A DNA stretch of 64,000 nucleotides from contig JABCZJ010000003.1 in NCBI GenBank assembly GCA_013289715.1, positions 124,001 to 188,000 on the forward strand, written 5' to 3'. The stretch's first letter is position 1, and every line of letters begins with the position of its first letter. Made by a program: the position numbers and the translations under genes. Shown here one piece after another: positions 33,035 to 42,727 of the stretch. The notes beneath the pieces were generated by a model, which worked only from the letters and a program-made list of their open reading frames with translations, made no database searches and was not told where the DNA came from. Source of the stretch: Acidobacteriota bacterium (GTDB lineage Bacteria > Acidobacteriota > Terriglobia > Acidiferrales > UBA7541).

Positions 33035-35512
33035 ATGCGGCAAGTGCTGCAAATACTGTGGAAGCTGGGATGTCGCGCCGGGCGAGTGGGCGCGGCGGGG
33101 TGTACCGCGATTTTATTAAGCGCGGCGGGAGCGCAGGCGCAGAAGGCGCCAGAAACGGCGGGCGGCGAGGCAAATCTGAAGTTGCCCGATTTGTCGTCGG
33201 TAAATTTTTTGGGAATAAATGGGCACAAGCTTTTGCTTTTTGGGATTTTGTTCTGCGTGTTCGGGCTGGCGTTTGGGCTGGCGATTTACACGAAGCTGAA
33301 AAACCTGCCAGTGCATCGCGCGATGCGCGAAATTTCAGAATTGATCTACGAAACCTGCAAAACTTACCTGATCACGCAAGGGAAATTCCTGCTGCTGCTG
33401 GAAGCGTTCATCGCCGTGGTGATCGTGCTGTACTTCGGCGTGCTGCTGCATTACGAAGCGGCGCGCGTGATTATTATTCTGGCGTTCAGCATGGTCGGAA
33501 TTATGGGGAGTTTCGGCGTAGCGTGGTTCGGGATTCGCGTGAACACGTTCGCGAATTCGCGCACGGCGTTTGCGGGGCTGCGCGGCAAGCCGTTTCCGAT
33601 TTATCACATTCCGCTGGAAGCGGGCATGAGCATCGGGATGATGCTGATCAGCGTGGAACTGCTGATGATGCTTTTTATTCTGCTGTTTATTCCGGGAGAT
33701 TACGCGGGGCCGTGTTTCATCGGATTTGCGATCGGAGAATCGCTGGGTGCGGCGGCCTTGCGCATTGCGGGCGGAATTTTCACGAAAATCGCGGATATCG
33801 GGTCCGACTTGATGAAGATCGTGTTCAAGATCAAGGAGGATGACGCCCGGAATCCGGGGGTGATTGCGGATTGCACGGGCGATAATGCGGGCGATTCGGT
33901 GGGGCCCAGCGCGGATGGGTTCGAGACTTACGGGGTGACGGGCGTCGCGCTGATTACGTTTATTTTGCTGGGTGTCAAGAATGCGGACCCGGCGGTGCAG
34001 TCCACGATTCAGGTGCAATTGTTGGTGTGGATTTTCGTGATGCGCATCGCGATGCTGGTGGCTAGCGCGGCTGCTTACTTTTTGAATGATTTTATCTCCA
34101 AGGCGCGTTTTGCTGCGGCGGACAAGATGAATTTTGAAGCGCCGCTGACTTCGCTGGTTTGGATTACTTCGCTGGTTTCGATTGCGATGACTTATGCGAT
34201 TTCGTCGGTGATTATTCCTGTGCTGAACGGCGACGCGAGCCAGTGGTGGAAGCTTTCGACGATTATCTCGTGCGGAACTTTGGCCGGGGCGATTATTCCT
34301 GAGTTGGTGAAGGTGTTTACTTCGACGGAATCGCGGCATGTGAAGGAAGTGGTGTCTTCCGCGGAAGAAGGCGGGGCGTCGCTGGGAATTTTGTCGGGGT
34401 TCGTGGCTGGGAATTTTTCGGCTTATTACATCGGGCTGGCGATGGTTTTGCTGATGTCCATCAGCTACCTGGTGAGTTTGCAGGGGCTGAGCGGTTTGAT
34501 GATTGCGGCGCCGGTGTTTGCGTTTGGACTCGTGGCTTTTGGATTTCTGGGGATGGGGCCGGTGACGATTGCGGTGGATTCCTATGGGCCGGTTACGGAC
34601 AACGCGCAATCGGTGTATGAGCTTTCGTTGATTGAGACGATTCCGAACATCAAGCAGGAATTGAAAAAGGATTTCAATATTGATGTGAATTTCGAGCGTG
34701 CGAAGGAGCTGCTGGAAGAGAATGACGGGGCTGGCAACACTTTTAAGGCTACGGCCAAGCCGGTATTGATCGGTACGGCAGTGGTCGGCGCTACAACCAT
34801 GATTTTTTCGATCATCATGGCGCTGACGAATGGGATTACCCAGAACGTAGACAAGTTATCACTGCTGCATGCGCCGTTTTTTCTGGGATTGGTTACCGGC
34901 GGCGCGATGATTTATTGGTTTACGGGGGCTTCGACGCAGGCGGTTACCACCGGGGCTTATCGCGCGGTGGAATTCATCAAGGCGAATATCAAGCTGGAGG
35001 GTGTGGAGAAGGCGTCGGTGGAAGACAGCAAGAAGGTAGTGGCTATCTGCACGAAGTATGCGCAGAAGGGGATGCTGAATATTTTCATCGCGGTTTTCTT
35101 TGGAACGCTTTCGTTTGCGTTTGTTGAGCCTTTCTTTTTTATCGGGTATTTGATTTCGATCGCGATTTTTGGTCTGTATCAGGCGATTTTCATGGCAAAT
35201 GCGGGCGGGGCCTGGGACAACGCCAAGAAAATCGTGGAAGTGGAGATGAAGCAGAAGGGTACGCCGCTACATGACGCTACCGTGGTGGGTGATACGGTGG
35301 GCGATCCGTTCAAGGATACTTCGTCGGTCGCTTTGAATCCGGTGATCAAGTTCACTACTTTATTTGGATTGCTGGCTGTCGAGTTGGCGGTGCAGCTTAC
35401 AGCTGAAACGGGCGGAAATTTGACGCATATTTTGGCTGCAGCCTTCTTTTTGGTTTCGTTCTTCTTTGTTTATCGATCGTTTTATGGGATGCGAATTAAG
35501 GGGTCGGAGTAG
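33035..35512 (+). CDS. hppA: Membrane-bound proton-translocating pyrophosphatase, K+-independent type
   Basis: Couples pyrophosphate hydrolysis to ion pumping across the membrane. The 825-residue protein is highly hydrophobic with about 16 membrane segments. It carries the pyrophosphate-binding motif ADIGSDLMKIVFKIKEDDARN, then DNAGDSVGPSADGFETYG, and a C-terminal DATVVGDTVGDPFKDTSS. In the cation-selecting motif GAGNTFKATAK the residue after NTF is Lys, the usual mark of K+-independent proton pumps. An extra N-terminal segment (about 40 residues ending AGAQAQ) looks like a signal peptide. The ATG at 33035 follows a G-rich ribosome site; a GTG at 33002 is the alternative. Confidence 0.93.
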   Translation: MRQVLQILWKLGCRAGRVGAAGCTAILLSAAGAQAQKAPETAGGEANLKLPDLSSVNFLGINGHKLLLFGILFCVFGLAFGLAIYTKLKNLPVHRAMREISELIYETCKTYLITQGKFLLLLEAFIAVVIVLYFGVLLHYEAARVIIILAFSMVGIMGSFGVAWFGIRVNTFANSRTAFAGLRGKPFPIYHIPLEAGMSIGMMLISVELLMMLFILLFIPGDYAGPCFIGFAIGESLGAAALRIAGGIFTKIADIGSDLMKIVFKIKEDDARNPGVIADCTGDNAGDSVGPSADGFETYGVTGVALITFILLGVKNADPAVQSTIQVQLLVWIFVMRIAMLVASAAAYFLNDFISKARFAAADKMNFEAPLTSLVWITSLVSIAMTYAISSVIIPVLNGDASQWWKLSTIISCGTLAGAIIPELVKVFTSTESRHVKEVVSSAEEGGASLGILSGFVAGNFSAYYIGLAMVLLMSISYLVSLQGLSGLMIAAPVFAFGLVAFGFLGMGPVTIAVDSYGPVTDNAQSVYELSLIETIPNIKQELKKDFNIDVNFERAKELLEENDGAGNTFKATAKPVLIGTAVVGATTMIFSIIMALTNGITQNVDKLSLLHAPFFLGLVTGGAMIYWFTGASTQAVTTGAYRAVEFIKANIKLEGVEKASVEDSKKVVAICTKYAQKGMLNIFIAVFFGTLSFAFVEPFFFIGYLISIAIFGLYQAIFMANAGGAWDNAKKIVEVEMKQKGTPLHDATVVGDTVGDPFKDTSSVALNPVIKFTTLFGLLAVELAVQLTAETGGNLTHILAAAFFLVSFFFVYRSFYGMRIKGSE

Positions 35513-35610
35513 GGGCCACTTTGTTTCCGCAGCGCGACCGGCTTGCTGACGATTTCTTGGGCGAGGCAAGCCTCACCCGGGTCGACCGCGATGAGTCTTG
35601 CGTTTTTGCG

Positions 35611-35636
35611 AAAGCGGCGGCAAACCGCCGCACTCC
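35611..35636. repeat. Family A palindromic repeat
   Basis: AAAGCGGCGGCAAACCGCCG followed by CACTCC: a perfect CGGCGG / CCGCCG hairpin, the reverse complement of the type at 15010-15035. It sits between hppA and the convergent DUF1501 gene and may help end transcription. Confidence 0.7.
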
Positions 35637-35692
35637 ATCCCGGTGTTGGCTCACGGACAACCTCGCTGCTCAGCCTCCGCTTGTTTCCGACC

Positions 35693-36940
35693 TTACGCTT
35701 TGACCAAACCTAGGAATTGATGCGGGTCGTTGGCGAAGCCGGGGAAGACTGTGCTTAGGTCGCGGTCGCCCAGGTGTTTGTTGATGATTTCGCCTAAGAC
35801 GCTGCGATAGTCTGTGGTGACCGCCAGGTCGCGGCCTTGGTTTAGCTGGCCTTCGGCTAGGCCGGGCCAGCGGGTGTAGACTCGGCCACCTTTGATGTCG
35901 CCGCCCATTACGAACATGCAGTTGGCGTGGCCGTGGTCGGTGCCGCGGTTGCCATTTTCGTGGGCAGTGCGGCCGAATTCGGACATGCTGACGAAGACTA
36001 CGTCGGCCATGCGGTCGCCCATGTCTTGATTGAATGCGGCGACTCCCTGGCCTAGATCCCGGAGCAGATTGGAAAGTTGGCCCTGCACGCCGCCTTCATT
36101 GACGTGATGATCCCAGCCGCCGCTATCCAGGAACGCGACTTCCAGGCCGACATCGGCTTTGAAAAGCTCCGCGATTTCCTGCAGGCTTTGGCCGAAACGA
36201 TTTCCGGGATACGCCGCGCCGTTTTCTGGTTGATACTTGTCGGGATTTATTTTTTTGAGTTGGTCAATGGCTTCGAAAGTTTCGCTGCCTACGCCGCGCA
36301 GCGCGTGATCGATCGTTTGCGCGTACATCGCTTCGAATCCGCCTTCGGTGGTTTGTTGCGGGCCGTTCATTTTGAATTGCTTCAGATCTGGGATGGCTAC
36401 TGCTGAGGCGCTGCCTTGGAGCGTGCGCGGGAGATAGGGGCCGAAGGCTACCGCGCGAAATGGCGACGGTTTTTCTTCGGGCCTGGTTTGCAAGGCGCGA
36501 TTGAGCCAGCCGTCGTCGGTGGCTTTGCGGCCCGGGGTACCGGATTCCATAAAATCTTGGGCGTCGAAGTGCGAGCGCGTGGGATCGGGGGAGCCGACGG
36601 CTTGTACGATGGCTAGTTGTCCGTTCCGGAAAAGAGGGAGCATCGGGGCGAGGCTAGGATGGAGACCGAAGAAACCGTCGAGATCTAGCGTGGCATCTGC
36701 GCTGCGTTGGCGGGGTTGAGGAATCGCGATGGTGGGGCGCATGCGGTAGTAATTTGGCTCGCCGAAGGGGACGACTACGTTGAGGCCGTCCATGGCGCCG
36801 CGTTGGAAGAGGACTACCATTTTCTTTTGATTGGGCGCGGGGGTGCCGGCGACCGCGCGTTGCAGGAAGGACGGGAGTGCGGCCATGCCTAGCATGGCTA
36901 CGCCGCCGTTTTTTAGGAAGTAGCGTCGGGAGATGGTCAT
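35693..36940 (-). CDS. Tat-exported DUF1501 protein
   Basis: A 415-residue protein with a twin-arginine signal (SRRYFLKNGGVAMLGMAALPSF) and the DUF1501 domain: QRGAMDGLNVVVPFGEPNYY, LDLDGFFGLHPSLAPMLPLF, ESGTPGRKATDDGWLNRAL, LDSGGWDHHVNEG and SEFGRTAHENGNRGTDHGHA. The fold is related to alkaline phosphatase/sulfatase enzymes, with Asp/His metal ligands in those motifs, but no activity is established. DUF1501 genes are regularly paired with DUF1800 genes, as here. The DUF1800 gene is upstream on the same strand, with repeat DNA between them. Confidence 0.88.
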   Translation of the reverse strand: MTISRRYFLKNGGVAMLGMAALPSFLQRAVAGTPAPNQKKMVVLFQRGAMDGLNVVVPFGEPNYYRMRPTIAIPQPRQRSADATLDLDGFFGLHPSLAPMLPLFRNGQLAIVQAVGSPDPTRSHFDAQDFMESGTPGRKATDDGWLNRALQTRPEEKPSPFRAVAFGPYLPRTLQGSASAVAIPDLKQFKMNGPQQTTEGGFEAMYAQTIDHALRGVGSETFEAIDQLKKINPDKYQPENGAAYPGNRFGQSLQEIAELFKADVGLEVAFLDSGGWDHHVNEGGVQGQLSNLLRDLGQGVAAFNQDMGDRMADVVFVSMSEFGRTAHENGNRGTDHGHANCMFVMGGDIKGGRVYTRWPGLAEGQLNQGRDLAVTTDYRSVLGEIINKHLGDRDLSTVFPGFANDPHQFLGLVKA

Positions 36941-36981
36941 TTGGTGCTCCTTGTTGCTGGCTGCGTGAAAACCTTACTTTG

Positions 36982-37209
36982 GCGGCTGAAGCCGCACGTC
37001 CTTTTTGCGTGCTGATGTCGTGGCCAAAGCCACGACCGACAAAACAACGGCGATCGTGCCGAAAGCAAAATCAATGACGCGCGCCTAAGAGGCAAGAGGC
37101 CGCTACAAAATCAAACCAAGGTCAAAGGCTGCCCGGTTCGATAGAACTGAACCGGCCGCTGCAGATTGAAAGGCAACGTCAACCGCGAAAGAGCCGGCGG
37201 GACGCCGGC
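36982..37209. repeat. Cluster of family B palindromic repeats between the DUF1800 and DUF1501 genes
   Basis: Four hairpins are visible: GCGGCT/AGCCGC (36982-36995), GTCGTGGC/GCCACGAC (37017-37036), CCGGTTC/GAACCGG (37133-37155) and GCCGGCG/CGCCGGC (37193-37209). Flanks of the type CGCTACAAA and GTCAAA recur between them. All lie between two genes that probably form one transcription unit. Confidence 0.7.
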
Positions 37210-37230
37210 GCTACAAAGTCAAAATCGATC

Positions 37231-39228
37231 CTAGCGACGCTGAAATTCTGGGGTGCCTAGCACTAGCCCTACGATCAGGCCTTCGTTTACTTGCTTCACC
37301 GGATCATCTAGGCGCGCTTGGAGGATTTGCGGATCTTTCAGGCGCGCTTCTAGCGTTTCCTGTGTTGATTGTGAAATCTGGCCATCGAGGAAAATTTGTA
37401 TCGAGCGGGCCAGCGCTGCGCCGGGATCCTTGGAGCCCTCTTCGCCGAGCATGGTATTTAGATCTACTGTGGCGCCGCTCATTTTGTCTCCGGCGAAGGC
37501 CAGGGCGAAATTCAGGCGGTTTAGCAGCGCGCCGGTGTTCACCCAGGTTTCGGCTTTATCGGAATATCCCGTGGGAGGCTGGCAGAGATAGAGCGGCTCG
37601 CCCATGCGTGCGACCCATTGCGAGAGGGGCAGAGAGATGGTTGATTCGGCATTGAGCGCGCGCGACGTGCTGACTACTAGTTCGAATGGTGTTTTGACTT
37701 TCGAGCGATAGGCGTCTTTCGACCAGAACTCGGGCGAATAAATCATGGTCTTGAGGACGACGCGGATGTCGCCGTTGCTTGTCGTGAACATTTTCGCCAT
37801 GCGATCGATGAGAGACGCGGGCGGGTTGTCCGAAACGAAGTGGTGTGCGAGCTCGAGGGAAATAAAATGCGCGGTGGCTGGTTGGCTGGCGAGCATTTTC
37901 AGGGCTTCTTCGCCGTCTTTTTCACCGCCGTAGTTGAAGGCGCGGCCCATCACTACTTTCCTGCCTTCGCCGTGAACTTTTTCGTCGAAGAAAAATTCGG
38001 GATCTTTCCGCGGTTCGTGAATGCTCCATCCCGTCAGGCACTCGGCCATTTGAATCACGTCCTGCTGAGTGTAGCCGGCGTCCACGCCGACGGTGTGGAG
38101 TTCCATCACTTCCCTGCCGTAATTTTCATTCAGGCCGCGGTCGGGTTTCTTGGGGGTGGCGACGCTATTCGCCGCCGGAGGACCGCTGGTGGCTGGCCCT
38201 GGAAACGTGCCCGGCGTTGGCATGGAGCCGCCGGCGAATGCGCCCTGGTAGCGCGCGCGGCGAAGATTTTTCTGGGCTTCTATACGCGCGACAGCGGCGG
38301 GATCGGCGCTCAAAAAATTGTCAAGGTAATAGAGCATCGCGGGACTTTGCGCGGTGGCCAGCAGCAGGTCTTGAAATTTGCCCATTGCGCGAGGGCGAAT
38401 GGTGTCGCGCTCGTAGGCGGTGAGGAACCACTTGTCGTCGCCTTTGTTCGCGAAGACATTGAAGTGATTGAACCAGAAATCTTCCATCACGGCCTGAAGT
38501 TGGCGGTTGCTGTAAACGGCGCGGTCGACCTTGGCCATGGAAAGTTCTGCGATGATGCGGTTGGGGCCTTGCAGTTTGGCTAGTTGCTGCTGCGCTTTGT
38601 CGAGATTGTCGTTACCGGTGACGATGATTTGCGATTCGGCTTCCTGCTGCTTGGCTCTCAGCTGTTGTTCGTATTGATCCTTGGCTTGTTCTTTCGTGAG
38701 GCCTTGTTGCTTGGCGTTCTGATCAGGGTGCGGAAATTCTTCGAGCAGGCGTTTGGAAGACATCTCGAGGCTTGGATAGCGCTGCAGGCGCAGATTCAGG
38801 TCCGCGTCGTTGATTGATTCGGGATGGAGTTGTTGCTCGATCCACTTTTCCAGGCCCATGTGGCGGACTTGGTCGACGTCTCCGGGGCGGGGGCCGTAGG
38901 CCAGGCGATTCATGGCGTGGAGGATGGCTTCGTCCTCGGTTAGCTCGGTGATGGGGAGCTTGCCTTTGAATTTCTTGTCTAGGGCGACGTGGTCCGGAGC
39001 TTTGCTCGGACTCATGCTCGACTGGTCGTTGGACCGCGCATCGTTTGAGGCGCTGGCGTGCGGGACAGCCATGGTGAGGCCGAGCGCGAGCAGACCAGCA
39101 AGAAGAGCGGCGCCGGGGGCGTCCAAGCGGGTGCTGCCGCTGTTCTGAAGGATTCGTTTTTTGTGCACTGCAGCAGCCTCGGAGCGCACGATGCGCTGAG
39201 AAATACGAATGGCGTTGCTTGCTTCCAT
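37231..39228 (-). CDS. Secreted DUF1800 protein
   Basis: A 665-residue protein with an N-terminal hydrophobic segment (APGAALLAGLLALGLTMAVP, then HASA) acting as signal or anchor, and a DUF1800 domain: EDEAILHAMNRLAYGPRPGD, FWFNHFNVFANKGDDKWFL, RDTIRPRAMGKFQDLLLATA, PAMLYYLDNFLSAD and LNENYGREVMELHTVG, followed by MAECLTGWSI. The function is unknown. The usual DUF1501 partner follows downstream. An Ala/Gln-rich helical segment (about 180-215) and a Gly/Pro-rich loop (about 330-360) look like lineage-specific inserts. The frame opens with TTG at 39249; the ATG at 39228 is preferred. Confidence 0.85.
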   Translation of the reverse strand: MEASNAIRISQRIVRSEAAAVHKKRILQNSGSTRLDAPGAALLAGLLALGLTMAVPHASASNDARSNDQSSMSPSKAPDHVALDKKFKGKLPITELTEDEAILHAMNRLAYGPRPGDVDQVRHMGLEKWIEQQLHPESINDADLNLRLQRYPSLEMSSKRLLEEFPHPDQNAKQQGLTKEQAKDQYEQQLRAKQQEAESQIIVTGNDNLDKAQQQLAKLQGPNRIIAELSMAKVDRAVYSNRQLQAVMEDFWFNHFNVFANKGDDKWFLTAYERDTIRPRAMGKFQDLLLATAQSPAMLYYLDNFLSADPAAVARIEAQKNLRRARYQGAFAGGSMPTPGTFPGPATSGPPAANSVATPKKPDRGLNENYGREVMELHTVGVDAGYTQQDVIQMAECLTGWSIHEPRKDPEFFFDEKVHGEGRKVVMGRAFNYGGEKDGEEALKMLASQPATAHFISLELAHHFVSDNPPASLIDRMAKMFTTSNGDIRVVLKTMIYSPEFWSKDAYRSKVKTPFELVVSTSRALNAESTISLPLSQWVARMGEPLYLCQPPTGYSDKAETWVNTGALLNRLNFALAFAGDKMSGATVDLNTMLGEEGSKDPGAALARSIQIFLDGQISQSTQETLEARLKDPQILQARLDDPVKQVNEGLIVGLVLGTPEFQRR

Positions 39229-39318
39229 TTTAACCCCGGCACGGTGCAAAAGTTGCGAGTGGGGGCCTAGTGGTCAACAAGGGTTGGGGATCTCGCGCGC
39301 AGGCAGTGGAAACGGAGT

Positions 39319-40167
39319 CTAGCCGAGGAGGGTTTGGCCCAGCCGGTCTAGGGATTTCGCGGACTGGTAGGATTCGGCGTTGTAGGCGGCGCCGATCAGG
39401 ACTACTACGGCGGTCAAGTACATCCAGAGCAGTAAGCCGATCGCGGCTGCAAGGCCGCCATAGACTACGTCGTAGGGCATTTTGCGGACGTAGACGCCGA
39501 AGACGACGTCAACGACCCACCAGAGGACCGTGGAGACGATTGCGCCGGGAAATAGACTCCTGAATCCGCGATGGCCTGGGCGGCCGATGCGATAGAGGAG
39601 CACGAGAGCAACCATCGAGAGGACGAAGACGACCGCGGCCTGGAAAACGATCTCCAAATCGTGAATCAGGATAGGCTGCCCGTATTGCTGGACGAGCCAG
39701 GCGCGCAATTGTTTACCGAAGACGGTGAGCGCGACGACGATAATCGTGGGAGCGATCGTCAGCAGCAGCAGAAGGAGCGCACGCAGGTGAACGCGCCAGT
39801 AGCCTGGGCGCGCGAGATCGCCTTCGATGATGCGAAAGCCTTCGATGAAGCCGACCATGACCTGCGTCCCGGCGAGAAGCGTGCCGCCTAAGCCGAGCAG
39901 GAACCATTTCCAGGGATGCTGGCCCTTGCGCACGAAATATTGCGTGACGATGTCTGCGCTGCCGGGCGGAAGAATGAGCCGCAGGCGATCCGGGACTTCG
40001 CGCAGCGCGCTATGGAACGAGGCGGTGCTGCTGATTATGCCCAGGGCCAGAAGCAGCATGGGGAAAAACGCGAGGAACATGTTGAAGGCGATGGCTTGGC
40101 TGAGCGTGATGCAGTCTGGAAAAATACGGCCGAGGCCGCGGAACAAGTTTTTCAGTAAGCGGTCCAT
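39319..40167 (-). CDS. YihY/BrkB-family membrane protein
   Basis: A 282-residue inner-membrane protein with six membrane segments and the family pattern: LSQAIAFNMFLAFFPMLLLAL at the first segment, GTLLAGTQVMVGFIEGFRII and the terminal YGGLAAAIGLLLWMYLTAVVVLIGAAYNAE. The family was once linked to ribonuclease BN and serum resistance by mistake, and its function is unknown. The frame is open to 40251, but the ATG at 40167 matches the family start. It is divergent from the pyrimidine-degradation genes. Confidence 0.85.
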   Translation of the reverse strand: MDRLLKNLFRGLGRIFPDCITLSQAIAFNMFLAFFPMLLLALGIISSTASFHSALREVPDRLRLILPPGSADIVTQYFVRKGQHPWKWFLLGLGGTLLAGTQVMVGFIEGFRIIEGDLARPGYWRVHLRALLLLLLTIAPTIIVVALTVFGKQLRAWLVQQYGQPILIHDLEIVFQAAVVFVLSMVALVLLYRIGRPGHRGFRSLFPGAIVSTVLWWVVDVVFGVYVRKMPYDVVYGGLAAAIGLLLWMYLTAVVVLIGAAYNAESYQSAKSLDRLGQTLLG

Positions 40168-40358
40168 TAAGGTTGTCGGCGGGATTATACGGGTAGTGTG
40201 CGTGAATCGTGTGCGATTTCTGAGAGGCGAGGTGCGGGTGGTACGTTTCATCGGAGATTGAGCATCGCGGCGCAGGGGCTGGCGGTGCGGTTCGCTTGCC
40301 GCTTTTCACGGCGCAGAGTAAACTTTGCTGACGATTTGCTGCGCGCGGGAGGAATTTG

Positions 40359-41264
40359 ATGTCTCGTATGGTGCGTTGTGGATTGATTCAGGTGCATTGC
40401 GAATGGTCGCCGGAGAAATATTCGATTGGTGACATTTCCAAGAAGATGGTCGAGAAGCACGAGAAGCTGATCCATGAGGCGGCGAAGAAGAAGACGCAGA
40501 TTTTGTGCTTGCAGGAACTGTTTAACGGACCTTATTTTTGCGCGGAACAGCAGGCGCGTTGGTATGAGATGACTGAGCCTGTGCCGGACGGGCCTACTGT
40601 GCAGCGGATGCAGAAGCTGGCCAAGAAATATTCGATGGCGATGGTTGTGCCGGTTTATGAGCGCGAGATGACGGGGCTTTTTTATAACACTGCGGCGGTG
40701 ATTGACGCGGATGGAAAATATCTTGGCAAATATCGCAAGCATCATATTCCACAGGTGGCGCCGGGATTTTGGGAGAAGTTTTATTTCACGCCGGGGAATA
40801 CCGGGTATCTGACCTTTCAAACGAAATTTGCGCGGATTGGGGTATACATCTGTTATGACCGGCACTTCCCCGAAGGGGCGCGCGTGCTCGGATTGAACGG
40901 CGCGGAAATTGTGTTTAATCCTTCGGCGACGGTGGCGGGGTTGAGCGAATATCTGTGGGAGCTGGAGCAGCCGGCGCATGCGGTGGCTAACGGATACTTT
41001 GTCGGCGCAATCAATCGCGTAGGCAAGGAGGCACCTTGGAACATTGGCGAGTTTTACGGCAAGAGTTATTTTTGCAATCCGCGGGGCAAGATCATCGCGC
41101 AGGCTAGCCGGGACAAGGATGAGGTGCTGGTAGCCGACCTGGATTTAGAAGAGATGGATAAAGTGCGGCAGACATGGCAATTTTATCGCGACCGTCGGCC
41201 GGAATCGTATGGAGAGATCACGCGGACGCATGCAGGCGCGAAAGCGGTGGATGCGGCGGATTAG
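40359..41264 (+). CDS. Beta-ureidopropionase / N-carbamoyl-beta-alanine amidohydrolase (nitrilase family)
   Basis: Likely third enzyme of reductive pyrimidine breakdown: hydrolyses N-carbamoyl-beta-alanine to beta-alanine, CO2 and ammonia. The 301-residue protein has the nitrilase triad Glu53 (LQELFNGPYF), Lys127 (YRKHHIP) and Cys165 (VYICYDRHFPEG). The stretch GAEIVFNPSATVAGLSEYLW and the INRVG that follows recall eukaryotic ureidopropionases more than general nitrilases. GGGAGG lies 7 bases before the ATG. Dihydropyrimidine dehydrogenase and dihydropyrimidinase genes 8-12 kb downstream support this substrate. An N-carbamoyl-D-amino-acid hydrolase is the alternative. Confidence 0.85.
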   Translation: MSRMVRCGLIQVHCEWSPEKYSIGDISKKMVEKHEKLIHEAAKKKTQILCLQELFNGPYFCAEQQARWYEMTEPVPDGPTVQRMQKLAKKYSMAMVVPVYEREMTGLFYNTAAVIDADGKYLGKYRKHHIPQVAPGFWEKFYFTPGNTGYLTFQTKFARIGVYICYDRHFPEGARVLGLNGAEIVFNPSATVAGLSEYLWELEQPAHAVANGYFVGAINRVGKEAPWNIGEFYGKSYFCNPRGKIIAQASRDKDEVLVADLDLEEMDKVRQTWQFYRDRRPESYGEITRTHAGAKAVDAAD

Positions 41265-41408
41265 GCGAATGCGAAAATGGAAAGGTGAAAATGGAAAGGT
41301 GAAAATGGAAATTGGGAACTGCGCAGCTCGACCAGGAGTGGGTTCTTCCATTTTCTCTTTTCCATTTTCATGTAGAAATTAGCAAAAGATAAAAAGAGGC
41401 CAACGACC

Positions 41409-42725
41409 ATGACGACTACGCCGAAAGTGGCGCCGACGCGGAGTGAAGAGGTGGTGCGGAAGCATAAGGAGTTTATTTGGCCGTCGGTGACGAATTATTA
41501 CCAGCATCCGTTGGTGGCGGACCATGCTTCGATGCAGTACCTGTGGGACATTGAGGGGAACAAGTACCTCGATTTTTTCGGCGGAATTGTCACGATCGGC
41601 GTGGGGCACTGCAATCCTAAGGTGACGGAGAAGATCAAGGCGCAGGTGGACAAGCTGCAGCATACTTCGACGCTGTTTCCGAACGAAGCGGTCGTGGCTT
41701 TGGCGGAGAAGCTGGCCGAGATTACGCCGGGGAAATTGCAGAAGAGTTTTTTCACCAGTTCGGGAACCGAGGCGAACGAAGCGGCGATCATGCTTTCACG
41801 GATGGTTTCGCCCAGTTACGACGTTGTGGCGCTGCGGCATGCTTATTCGGGCGGGTCGTCGATCGCAAAGTCGGTGACGGCGCAATCGGCTTGGCGCAAA
41901 GGCGGAGTGATCAGCGTGGGGATTTCGCACGCGGTGAATCCTTATTGTTACCGCTGCCCTTTGCATCTGACTTATCCGTCGTGCAACGTGGCTTGCGCGA
42001 ATGACGTGGAGAGCGTGATTCAGACGACTACCAGCGGGTCTATTGCTGCGTTCATCGCTGAGCCGATTCAGGGCGTGGGCGGATTTATTACTCCGCCTCC
42101 GGAATATTTCAAGATTGTGTACCGCATAGTGAAAAATTACGGGGGACAATTTATTTCTGATGAAGTCCAGACTGGTTGGGGACGCACCGGGAAAAAATGG
42201 TGGGGGATCGAACAGTGGGAAGTGACGCCGGATATTATTACGTCGGCGAAGAGCATGGCGAATGGCGTGCCGGTGGGATTGACGATCACTACGGCGGAGC
42301 TGGCCGACAAGTATCAGGGATTGAATATTGCTACGTTTGGCGGAAACCCCGTTACGTCCGTGGCTGCTCGGGCGGTGATTGCAGTGATCGAGGAAGAAAA
42401 TCTGCGGGAAAATACTTTTGTGGTGGGCGGATACTTCCGCAAGAAATTGGAAGAGCTGCAGCAGAAGTATGCCTTGATTGGCGACGTGCGCGGGATGGGG
42501 ATGATGCAAGCGATGGAGCTGGTGAAGGACCGTCAGACGAAGGAGCCTGCCCCGCAGGAGACCAATCAGATTTTGGAACGGACGCGGGCCAATGGTTTGC
42601 TGGTGGGCAAGGGCGGGATGTATGGGAATGTGATTCGCATGGCTCCGCCGATGAATATTTCGAAGGCGGATGTGGATGAGGGCATACGTTTGCTCGATAA
42701 GTCGTTTGCTGAGGTTCGCCTGTAA
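41409..42725 (+). CDS. Class III PLP aminotransferase (AGXT2-like)
   Basis: A 438-residue pyridoxal-phosphate enzyme of the class III family: GNKYLDFFGGIVTIGVGHCN, the PLP-phosphate site FFTSSGTEANEAAIML, AFIAEPIQGVGGFITPPPEY, FISDEVQTGWGRTG and the Schiff-base Lys in ITSAKSMANGVPVG. AGXT2-type enzymes transaminate beta-alanine and beta-aminoisobutyrate with glyoxylate or pyruvate, which would follow the ureidopropionase encoded 144 bases upstream. Substrate assignment rests on context. The 5' gap carries a repeated GGAAAGGTGAAAAT motif (41279-41307). Confidence 0.85.
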   Translation: MTTTPKVAPTRSEEVVRKHKEFIWPSVTNYYQHPLVADHASMQYLWDIEGNKYLDFFGGIVTIGVGHCNPKVTEKIKAQVDKLQHTSTLFPNEAVVALAEKLAEITPGKLQKSFFTSSGTEANEAAIMLSRMVSPSYDVVALRHAYSGGSSIAKSVTAQSAWRKGGVISVGISHAVNPYCYRCPLHLTYPSCNVACANDVESVIQTTTSGSIAAFIAEPIQGVGGFITPPPEYFKIVYRIVKNYGGQFISDEVQTGWGRTGKKWWGIEQWEVTPDIITSAKSMANGVPVGLTITTAELADKYQGLNIATFGGNPVTSVAARAVIAVIEEENLRENTFVVGGYFRKKLEELQQKYALIGDVRGMGMMQAMELVKDRQTKEPAPQETNQILERTRANGLLVGKGGMYGNVIRMAPPMNISKADVDEGIRLLDKSFAEVRL

Positions 42726-42727
42726 GA

